A stretch of 64,000 bases of DNA from Desmodus rotundus (Eukaryota; Chordata; Mammalia; Chiroptera; Phyllostomidae), in contig NC_071397.1 in NCBI RefSeq assembly GCF_022682495.2, positions 8,399,082-8,463,081 of the forward strand, written 5' to 3'. The notes under the pieces were generated by a model. That model did not search any database. It was not told where the DNA came from and saw only the letters and a list, made by a program, of their open reading frames with translations. Positions within the stretch are counted from its first letter, which is position 1. Every line of letters starts with the position of its first letter. This document shows, piece after piece, positions 55,351 through 64,000 of the stretch. The position numbers and the translations under genes were made by a program.

Positions 55351-57449
55351 AGGCTCTTTTGTTTTTGTTTTTGTTTTTTGTTTGTTTGTTTTAATACTCT
55401 CTGTGGAAGTGTTTTGTGAGTGCCATTCTCTTTTTGGGAATGTCACTCAATTAAACAAAAGCCACACCTAAAAATCTCTTCAAGGTAAGGTCTCTTCTAT
55501 GCTTTGGGCTTCTCATGAGATGCCAAGGGATAATGTCTTTAAGCCCCTCGGAAGCCTTGTGTTTGATTGAAAGAATCTGTGAGGAACACACCCTTAAACT
55601 GGTCAGAGGCCTTTTGTCTGAGGCCCTACCTTTGATAGCCCTGAGATCTTAACAAAGGATTTTATAGACACACTCTTGGTGTCATCTTTAGACCATATTA
55701 TCTGAAAGTGCCCTGGCCTTAATTTCAGCATCATGTACTGTCTGGAGAGGCTAAGAATCTTCCAGCTCCTTCATGTTTGATAGCCCTGTCTGCGATTTTT
55801 CTCTCTCCTTTCGCATGTACAATAGCCTCAAGAAGAAACTTCGAGGCGGCACCCTCGGCACTTTGCAGGGAGAGCTCAGCTGCACCACCAGTTCTTTAGG
55901 TTCGTTTCCTACTTTCCACATTCCCTGCAGCTGGCAGTGTTGCTAAACTTTGTGCCACTAGACGGGGATCTCCTTTCTTTCTCACCCACTGGCCAAATGA
56001 ACCCGGAGAACAGATATAAGGTCTGTACACTCTCCTCATTGGTAAAAACAGGACTGATAGTATCCACATTAACAAGCCACTTGGATTACTGAGTAGGATG
56101 GTATATTCATGAAACATCATACATGTGGAGGACACTGAAGAGATGCCGGGCTTTAGAGGGAGTGAGGTGGAGTGGAAAGAGGACCCACCTGTGATACAGC
56201 AGAGACAACTCAGAGCTGATCTTGACTGGAGGGATGGAGGGCAAACTTGGAAACCTATGAGAAGTAAGCTCCTCTTTTCAGTGGACAGCGGAGGGGAACA
56301 TGGGAGAGAATCAGGGCAAGAAAACCAGCTGACCAACCGGGGCCCAAAACACGTGTGTGCTCCCTGACACCACTCTCTGGCCAGCAGCAGCCCTGCCAGG
56401 AGGCTGCGCCCCCACCCTGGTGTGAAAGGGGATGGGGATGGGGTTGCCTCTGCGTCTGTGTGCAGTTCTGCGGGTATGAAAGTAAACAGTGCAAATGCAC
56501 AAGCCTTGCAGATTATAAAATTCTGTGAATGTATATTGTTCCCTAAGTTTCTTCAAGCTCTAAACTCTGTCCTGCATTCCCACTCTCGGTGTCAGGAGGC
56601 CAACTTCTCTGTTTTGCCCTCTTTTCCGATCATCACCCTTTCTTACCCTCATTCTCTCACTGGCCCCCGGAAGCCCTGCTGGAGGTAGGGAATAGCATCC
56701 TACGGAAGCCCAGGGAGTGGAGGGGCCCAAGAGTGGGTAAGACTTGCAAACCAAGACCCAGGTGAGTTTTCTTAGCTCAACCCTGTGTGAGCTTGGGCAG
56801 GTCATTGCCCCTCTCTGTGCCTTTGTTACTTTCTCCGGAAAATTAATGAGATGAAGAGAGCCCTGAAGCCCCTCCAACAAAGCCTAAGGCAACGAGTGTG
56901 AAATGGACGCCTTCCTGTGTCCAGCTCAGGCTTGCCAGGGACAGGGTCCCATGGCACACAAACAAACAGAAGGAGCCGGAAGCCCTTGAATATGGCTTTG
57001 AGTTCCTAGGTGGAGGGGCCTCTGGAAGATTCCAGCACAGGCTAAGAAAAGGGAGCAATGGAGCAGGAGCAAGTTGGAGAGGACCTGGCTGGAGAGCAAT
57101 GCACAGCCTCCTAGGGGCATCTGCTGGGATTCCAGCCCCACCTGTTTCCCCCTGGGGCAGCCCTCAGGGAGTTCCACCTGTGGGTCCTCAGATGAAAGCA
57201 AATGCAGCCAACATCAAAGCCACAGTCCTGGCAACGTGCTCACTTCTCCTATCCTTGGCCAGCAGGCCTCTGCATTGGCTGCTCCTAGAATTGCGCATAC
57301 CACACAGGTCTCTTGTGGTTTTTCCTCTTTTCTTTGTAAATTATGTATAAACATCAACATTTTTCTGACTCTACAAATCCTGAAATTCATTAAGGGAAAA
57401 TGTGAAATTAGATTCTTTCATGGATTTATCTTTTTTAACCCTCACCTGA
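55351..57449. other. No gene recognised
   Basis: Unique-looking sequence. Several frames of 80-150 codons in the GC-richer half (56.1-57.35 kb) lack any domain signature or splice context. Confidence 0.4.
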
Positions 57450-57645
57450 GGATATGTTTATTGATTTTAGAGCGGAGCAGAGAGGGAGAGAGAGAGAAAC
57501 ATCTGTGTGCAGTTGCCTCTTGTATACACCCCAACTAGGGATCTAACCTGAAACCTAGGTGTGTGCCCTGACCAGAGAGCGAACCCGCAGCATTTTAGTG
57601 TAGGGGCGATGCTCCAACCAACTGAGCCACCGGGCCAGGGTTCAT
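57450..57645 (-). mobile_element. Older tRNA-derived SINE
   Basis: In reverse: CCTGGCCCGGTGGCTCAGTT, GCGGGTTCGCTCTCTGGTCA and a tail with GAGAGAGAAACATC. It is related to Ves but has a different central part. Confidence 0.75.
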
Positions 57646-57655
57646 CAACATATAT

Positions 57656-57860
57656 TTTCTAAGATTTTATTTATTTTTAGACAGAGGGGAAGGGAGGGAA
57701 AAAAAGGAGGGTGAGAAATGTCAATGTGTGGTTGCCCCTCACATGCCCCGCACCCGGGAACCTGGCCTTCAACCCAGGCATGTGCCCTGACTAGGAATCG
57801 AACCTGAGACCCTTTGGTTCCCAGGCTGGCACTCCATCCACTGAGCCACACCAGCCAGGG
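57656..57860 (-). mobile_element. Ves SINE with target duplication
   Basis: CATCAACATAT occurs on both sides (near 57643 and 57861). The element is complete in reverse from AAGATTTTATTTATTTTTAG to ACACCAGCCAGGG. Confidence 0.92.
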
Positions 57861-57959
57861 CATCAACATATTTATTTAAGTGACATTTTCCAAGCCTCTG
57901 TAGGTAGGGCAGCAGTGGGGGCTAAGGTGGAAGGGTGCCCCAGCGCTGAAGCTGCCTCT

Positions 57960-58150
57960 CCCCTCCTCCTTGCCCTCCTCCAGAGCCAGCCTCCCTGCTC
58001 CCATTGCCCCTCTGAGGCTCCTCAGTAAATTCTGATCGCAGCTCTCCCCTGCCCACCCTTGTCCTCTGCCCAACCTACATCTCCAATCCTCCTCTCCTTT
58101 CCCTTCAGCACCCGCACAACCTCCCAAGGTAGAAACACATCACTGACCTA
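57960..58150 (+). repeat. Second copy of the segment at 42930-43150
   Basis: See the first copy. The most similar part is near 58108-58150 (CAGCACCCGCACAACCTCCC). Confidence 0.6.
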
Positions 58151-59180
58151 CCAGTTAGGGCTTATGGGGTCCAGTGCGGTATAGGGCTGTGGTCAGGACA
58201 GAAGGACCCTCTGGTTTTGTTAACTATCTGTAGCCCGTCCTGCTGGGGGAGAGAGGTAACACCAGGACCCAGGCAGTGGGAGACAGTGTGCAGATAGAGC
58301 AGAACAAGAGTGGGCAGCCTTGAGTTAACCAAAGTTTCCTCCCTACACTTCTCAGCTACTCTCCTGCCTGCTCACCCACCCACCTGAATGTGGGGAGGGA
58401 GGAAGCTAGGCAAGGGGGAGTCAAAACCATCTCAGTTTCTAGGGGCTGCCTTAGCGGGCAGAGCTGAGGCCTCTCTGGGCCCAGAGACCTTCCATGTGCC
58501 TGGTGCAGGTGGGGGTGCTCTTCTGGCTCCACTTCACTCTATTCCCATGGACCCATCACCCCGCACCTCCCACTTTCTCGAAGGAGGCCTTTGTCCTTCT
58601 CAGTTCCTCCTTCTCAGAGGTGCTGGGGGAGCCCTGATGAATCAGGCCCGTTTCCCAGGGACCACATCATTCCCTTAGCCCCTCACCCCACCCAAGAGCT
58701 CCAGGAGAGGGGCAGCTTGGCTGAGAGGATCTTTCCTTCGGCTGACACTGCTAGGAGCCCTTCATCAGGCCACACGGGCCCTCGACTTCAGGTGAGGAGC
58801 TGGGGAGAAGAGGGGAAAGAGTCAGGACAGGAGGGCTGGGGCAGGGAGAAGCAGCTGTGCAGCCAGAGGGCCCACCTGGAGGCACGTTCCTTTGAGGTTA
58901 CACTGCAGGCCGCCCTCCCCCAGCCCTGCAGGGGCCTCGACCTGAGGCCTTGTATTCCAGGCTCCTGCCCCAGGAGGCAGGGAAAAGGAGGGCTTTCCGT
59001 AAATCTCTGTGGCCTACTGGCCACCGCACCCAGGCACAGAGCAGGAGGACTCTGTCCTCGTCTCCCACAGGGGACCCTGGGTCTGGTTTCCCTGTTACCC
59101 CCACTGGGCTGTATAAGCAGCTCCCCACAGAGAAGCCAGGAAGGAAAACTGATAGATTTCCTACTTAAAGAACCAATTCT
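58151..59180. other. GC-rich unassigned segment
   Basis: A GTGAGG donor-like site occurs near 58792 after GACTTCAG. It sits about 0.65 kb past the duplicated block, about the same spacing as the NCR2 leader donor. No leader codons are evident. Confidence 0.35.
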
Positions 59181-59184
59181 TACG

Positions 59185-59745
59185 TATGATAAAAGATGCT
59201 ACACACTATGTTTTTAAAAAGGGACAGTGCAGAAAAAAATGACATGTTCTACAAAGATTAATATCCAGAATGCATAAAGAACTTGTAACATCAATAAGAA
59301 AAGGACAGCAATTCAATGGAAGAAAGAGACAAGGATAAAAACTGCAAAATCCAAGGAAACACCGTGGGAAAATCATGTACAGAAGACAGGACCGATGTTA
59401 TCAGTCACTGGGAAAATGCAAAGGGAAGCAACGGGAGGGCTCATTTTCACCCATTAAGTTAATAAAAACTTGAAGGCATGGTCGTCTCCAGTGGCAGTAA
59501 GGTTGTGAGGAAATTGGCAGTCTCAAAAGCTGTTGGTGGGAATAAATTAGTGCATCCTTTTAAGAAATCAGTTCGTTCGGATTTGTCAAAATATGAAATG
59601 TGCCCCTTCCTGCAAACGATTCGATCGCACGTGTGTGTGAGAGAATACATGCACAAACAGGTGTATCAGAGACTGCTTGTTGCAACACTTTCATAACGGG
59701 GAGACTTAGAAACACAGTCCTAGGAAGCTGGCCATGCGTAAGAAG
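59185..59745 (+). mobile_element. L1 ORF2 3' part, diverged
   Basis: AATATCCAGAATGCATAAAG, then GTTGGTGGGAATAAATTAG and a GTGTATCAGAGACTGCTTG region follow late ORF2 text. Confidence 0.65.
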
Positions 59746-59749
59746 AGAA

Positions 59750-60336
59750 CTCCCGTCCCACCTCGTGGATGCTGGGGTTCGGTCCCAGACCTCCGCAACA
59801 AAGTACATACGGCAATAAAGAGCGTCACATGAATGTTCTGGTTTCCCAGTGCACATAAAAGTTATGTTTGCACTATACTGTAGTCTATTAAGTACACAGC
59901 TTTATGTCTGAAAAACAGTGTACATATCTTAGTTAAGCTCTGAATGATGTGGCTCAGTTGGTTGGGCATCATCCTGCAACGTGAAAGGTCACTGGTTCAA
60001 TTCCCGGTCAGGGCATATGTCTGGGTCATTGATTTGGTCCTCAGTAGGGGTGCATGCGAAAGGCTACTGGTCGATATTTCTCTCTCACATCGATGTTTCT
60101 CTCCCTCTCTTTCTCCCTCCTTTCCTCTCCCTAAAAATAAATAAAACAAAATCTTTTTTAAAAGATGTACCTACCTTAATTAAAAAACACTTAATTGCTA
60201 AAACACATTAACTACAACCTTGAGTTTGTTGAAAAAATGGTGCCGACAGACTTGCCAAGGCTGAGTTTCCACAAAACTTCAGTTCGTAGAAAATGCGATA
60301 TCTGCGAAGCACAATAATACGAGGTGCGTCTGTGAG
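59750..60336. mobile_element. Tigger (Tc1/mariner, pogo) non-autonomous element
   Basis: GGGTTCGGTCCCAGACCTCC, AAAGTTATGTTTGCACTATA, AAAATGGTGCCGACAGACTT and GCACAATAATACGAGGTGCG are Tigger end sequences with the middle deleted. A Ves SINE is inserted in it. Confidence 0.8.
59940..60160 (+). mobile_element. Ves SINE inserted in Tigger
   Basis: The head GCTCTGAATGATGTGGCTCA, B box GGTTCAATTCCC and tail AAATAAATAAAACAAAATCT are present. TGTACATATCTTAGTTAA and TGTACCTACCTTAATTAA flank it. Confidence 0.88.
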
Positions 60337-60525
60337 TGATGTTTATCTCTAGTGGAAGGTGCTGTGCAGCAGACTAGAAACAGTGGGCAGAGCGGTGCAT
60401 ACTGACATGCGTAGATCAGACAGCCAAACACGTTTAGGTCCAAACACCAAGCTGCTGAGTGACACATATCGTAGAACTTCCTTAACATAAGTTAAAACGG
60501 AGATGAAGCTATATCCATAGATACA

Positions 60526-60546
60526 GTGTGTGTGTGTGTGTGTGAG
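60526..60546. repeat. GT dinucleotide repeat
   Basis: About ten GT units. Confidence 0.9.
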
Positions 60547-60589
60547 TGGGGAAACGTATGTCCCCACTGTGTCCCAGCCCCTAAATTCT

Positions 60590-61090
60590 CGTTCATCATA
60601 CAGCCCAGCAAGAGGTTTACTTTATGTTCACGTAAGAATCCAGACAAAAATGCTTACAGCGCCTTTCTTCATAATTGTCATAAACTGAAGACAACCCGCT
60701 GGAGAATGGATACACACGCTACGGTATATCCATACAATGAAATGCTTACTGCTCAGCGATACAGAGAACAAAGGACTGATACCCACAACAGACTGACAAA
60801 TCACAAATGCATTATGAAAGAAGCCAGATTCAAAAGGCTGATCATACTTCAGTTAAAAAAGAAAAGAAACACTCCGCACACTGCATGATCCCATATCTAC
60901 AACATCCTGGAATAGGCTGAACTGTTGGGACAGAAACCGCTCACTGAGGGACCTGGGGGTAGGGGGTGGTGAAAAGACTGTTCTACGCCTGGGCTGTGTT
61001 TCCAGGCTTCATGACTTAATTTGCCAGAACTCATAGAACTGTATAGTATGTATGTAAGAACTGTATACTATGTATGTAAGCCATGCAGAA
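60590..61090 (+). mobile_element. L1 ORF2 end/3' region
   Basis: GAGAATGGATACACACGCTA, ATACAATGAAATGCTTACTG and GATGACT-free GGTGAAAAGACTGTTCTAC occur in L1 order with a G-rich stretch near 60950. Confidence 0.6.
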
Positions 61091-61785
61091 ACAACAAAAC
61101 AGAGACCTCTGTCCCCTACCAGAGAGCCTGTCCGCTCACTCACTGACCTGGACCTGGAGGTTACTGAAGCCAGAGCTGTCCTCACTCCCTTCTTCCATCT
61201 TTATTCCTCCTGTCTTGCTCCTCCTCTCTCCTCCTCTTCTTTAGCAGCAGGAAGCTTCCTTCAAACGGAACCCCATGTGTGTCCTGGACACACACCTTTT
61301 GGGGTGGCACAGCTCCTGATGAGGAAGGGTAAGGTCCCTCCCTCAACAGAACTTTGCGCCCATGTCTTCATTCTGTAGATGAAGACACTGAGGCCCCCAA
61401 AAGGAAAGGGGTCCCCCTATTGCAGCAATGCTCTGTAACCCCAACCTTCCTACCATGTGGCTTTCAGAGACCAGCCAGGACCGGCTGAGAGGGGCCTTCA
61501 CTGTGAATAGCTAACCAGTCTGGAGCCTTCTAACTCTGCAGTCTGGTCAGGGCATAACAAAACAGAAGCAGACTGGGGGGAAATGTGTCCTTTCCAACCA
61601 CCTGCCCCCTCTGCCCCTCTCCCTAGTTTCCCATCAGAAGCAGTACACAGGGTCACGTGTCCAGCAGGAGGGACCGGTGCTGCAGGTGGACCAGGAGCTT
61701 TGCCAGATGCAGACACAGCCCTAATGAGGGTCATCTCTCAGCCTCTCCGCAGGCAACTGTCTCTCAAAGACGCCAGGGATCCAGG
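61091..61785. other. No gene recognised
   Basis: Unique-looking, moderately GC-rich sequence with only short frames. Confidence 0.35.
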
Positions 61786-61789
61786 AACC

Positions 61790-62100
61790 TCATTTCTGGA
61801 ATGCATCTCACAGATATGCACGTGTGAAAAGACATGTATGGCTGTTGATCACAACATCATTTGCAATCCAAAAAATTGAAAACCACCTAAATGTCCAACC
61901 TATTGTACATCCATTCAATGGAATTTCTGCATCTTTACAGGATAAGGGAGATCTCTATGGACTGATACGGCCTGATCTCCAACATACTCTGTATTTTGTT
62001 AGGTGCAAAATTTTGTCTAGAATATGTTAGCTTTTGTGTTTTAACAATGTGGAAATTAAGGACACACACTCATATACATTTTTAAAAACTCTGGAGAAAA
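61790..62100 (+). mobile_element. Old L1 3' end (L1MB/ME-like)
   Basis: CCACCTAAATGTCCAACC, TACATCCATTCAATGGAATT and GACTGATACGGCCTGATCTC follow the old L1 tail. Confidence 0.65.
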
Positions 62101-62104
62101 AACC

Positions 62105-62315
62105 AGCCCTGGCTGGTGTAGCTCAGTGGATTGAGCTCGGGGCTGTGAACCAAAGGGTCACTGCTTCGATTCCTAGTCAGCACACATGCCTGGATTGCAG
62201 GCCAGGTCCCCAGTAGGGGGCGCACAAGAGGCAACCCCACATTGATGTTTCTCTCTCTCCTTCCCTTCCCCTCTCTCTAAAAATAAATAAATAAATAAAT
62301 AAAATCTTTAGAAAA
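62105..62315 (+). mobile_element. Ves SINE
   Basis: Complete from GCCCTGGCTGGTGTAGCTCA to five AATA units and AAATCTTTA. Confidence 0.93.
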
Positions 62316-62329
62316 AACAAACAATAAAC

Positions 62330-62830
62330 CACTAACAATTGTTAGGGTAGTTAGTAGATGATGTGGGCTGTGGAAGAATTCACAAAGAGAAGAAAGTGTA
62401 GATAATAAAGTCTTTATTCGCTCTCCAAGAAAGGAGAGGGGGGTGGTGTGGACAGATACACCAGCCTTGAGGGGCGGGAGCTTTGAGCTCTTACTGGATT
62501 GTAATTGGACTAAAAAAGGGTGGGGGTGTTGCTGTCATGTGGCCCCTGGGCTGTTGGGGCGCTGTAACACGAGGCTGCCATTTGTTCCAGTGTCATCTTC
62601 TGCTGGTGGCTGTAGGGAGTGGTTAGTTCTGTTCTTGCTTCCAGTGATTTCCAGTCCCAGGGACCAGCTCAGCAGAGTGAACCGGCAGTCACGTTTAACA
62701 AGGTCGCAGGCCTGCTGGACAAACGGGCTGACTTTCCCCTTTCAACACAATGGGAGCTGGGGAAGGTGGGAGGACGGCGAAGGGGGACAGTGAGGCAGAA
62801 TAGAGACTTTTCACATTTAGATACATTGTT
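62330..62830 (-). mobile_element. Possible reverse-strand retroviral LTR
   Basis: In reverse, GAGCGAATAAAGACTTTATT is a typical LTR polyadenylation block and CCTAACAATTG lies near a plausible 3' end. The 5' border is unclear. Confidence 0.4.
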
Positions 62831-62929
62831 GTCCATTTTTGAACCATGCAAAATTAATTTTTTCAAAATTAAATAGATTCATTTGAATCTATTCAAAATT
62901 AAATTTTTTAACAGTGACTGCATGAGAGC

Positions 62930-64000
62930 TTCCATTTCAGGGAAGATGGAGTAGATGTGTTTTTCCCGATTCTTCTCACTGAGTACAACTAATATCCCAG
63001 GATTACATAGAATTCAAACAAGATGACTGAAAAGTCAGGAGAAGACAGTGACTGGCTGGAGACTGCAGGACCTCAGGAACAGCCTGCCGTGAGGTCCCTG
63101 GATTTCTCGTTACCTCTTGTACCCCAGACTGGACACTGGAAAAACTACAGCCCAGAAAGGCCCATCAGCACAGAACAAGCCCTGAGAAACGCCTGCTCTC
63201 TGGTTCCCAGAGAACCAGGGAAGCGCAGTCGAGCAAGACAGGAAGTTTTAGGCAGTGACCCTCTACTCCCGCCAAATACCACTGGAAGCCTGAGGCCTCA
63301 CCTCACCAGCAAATGCTGCTCAGAGAGCCTACGCTCCCTCCCTCACCAGGCTGTGAAAGGGGCCTTCGTCCCATCCAGGGAGGAACAAGGAAAGCCAGAG
63401 GGAACCCAGGATTTTGCTCTCCTAAGGGCACAATCAGTGGAGACCAAGTAGGGAGCCTGGACTCTGCCTCCCTCCCCACTGGGGGATGTCAGAGGAGGAC
63501 TAGTGAAGCCCAGGACCCTCAGCACTGTTCAGTGTTACCAAGGCTGCCCCGCCCCCAACAGTGGAGTAGAAGACACCGGTGGCAGTAATGAGGCACCCCC
63601 TCCCCTCCCAGGCAGAGGGTGTCAGTGAAGGCCTCACTGCCACCCCTCCCAGCAGGTGGAAGGGGTGCCTTCCCCTCATCCAACCCCACTAAGCCAGGGT
63701 GTCAACAGAGGCCAAGAGGAGAGCCTGGGCCTCCACCTCTGCCTGGCCCCTGCCCGGCAGAAATAGGTGGCACCCCACCTTCACCCGGTGTCAGAGGAGT
63801 CCTGCTAAAACACCAGGTTTAAATAAGATCCAGAGGCTCTCTGCTTCTCCTCTTGGACAGACAGCAGCCTCTTCCTGCGCAGCGCCAGCCACAGCCCTGA
63901 GTCACCAGGGTGAAGATCGGAGTGAGTGGATGTGGCCATATTGGGCCCCTAGTCACCACGACAGCTTTTAACTCTGGCAAAGTGAGTATTGTTGCCATCA
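62930..64000 (+). mobile_element. L1 5' untranslated region (old L1), cut by window end
   Basis: It begins with TCAGGGAAGATGGAGTAGAT, a standard L1 start, and is GC-rich with repeated GGTGTCAG(T/A) blocks of about 90-100 bases. No ORF1 is reached. Confidence 0.5.

Noticed and set aside
58591..59217. 208-codon plus-strand frame
   Set aside because: GC-rich sequence with no domain; the frame runs through a donor-like site into L1-like text.
9309..62315. Regularly recurring ~200-bp sequence that could suggest an array
   Set aside because: The copies are dispersed Ves SINEs on both strands with target duplications, not a CRISPR or satellite array.

Overview
The window is mammalian genomic DNA, almost certainly from a bat (Chiroptera, most likely Yangochiroptera). 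The main reason is the repeated tRNA-derived SINE that opens with CCCTGGCTGGTGTGGCTCAG, carries RGTTCGATTCC as its B box and ends in AATAAATAAAATCTTT. This is the Ves family, and I count about a dozen good copies plus several older relatives. Genes have introns, there is no bacterial-style coding density, and more than half of the window is transposon-derived.

Gene content is the TREM receptor cluster. (1) A complete four-exon TREM1 gene lies on the minus strand (13047-23707). It predicts 235 residues: signal peptide, one V-type Ig domain, stalk, and a transmembrane segment with the lysine that pairs with DAP12. (2) About 10 kb downstream of TREM1 (lower coordinates) is a TREM1-like V-domain exon on the minus strand (3035-3387) with intact splice sites but a frameshift. 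A doubtful signal-peptide exon remnant is at 8551-8606. This is the position of TREML4/TREM3-type genes in other mammals. (3) About 20 kb on the other side, on the plus strand, lie remnants of NCR2 (NKp44): a signal-peptide exon without a start codon (43662-43718) and the 3' half of its V-domain exon with a frameshift (43810-43969). Order and strands match human TREML4/TREM1/NCR2. Only TREM1 looks functional.

Layout. 1-2970: nested old L1 pieces and a truncated L1. 3035-3387: TREM-like pseudo-exon. 4679-8502: an array of four GC-rich units of about 0.95 kb, each bounded by inverted repeats of about 27 bases. 9.1-12.8 kb: small old repeats and a Ves copy. 13.0-23.7 kb: TREM1, with two ORF1-only LINE (HAL1) insertions in its introns and a long GGAT tetranucleotide repeat close to the exon 3 acceptor. 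24.7-36 kb: L1, HAL1, Ves and hAT elements. 36-42 kb: degraded L1 and LTR-like sequence. 42.9-44 kb: NCR2 relic. 44.7-48.7 kb: MLT1 LTR and SINEs. 48793-53152: an endogenous retrovirus with paired LTRs and a 4-bp target duplication, but only about 2.9 kb inside and no recognisable gag, pol or env. 53.9-64 kb: HAL1, SINE, Tigger, L1 and probable LTR sequence, ending in an L1 5' region that runs off the window.

The least ordinary items are the inverted-repeat-bounded tandem array, the set of HAL1 (half-LINE-1) elements, the deleted or non-autonomous ERV, the NCR2 loss, and the microsatellite close to a TREM1 splice acceptor. All identifications come from reading the sequence and remembered family consensus. 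No search was run.
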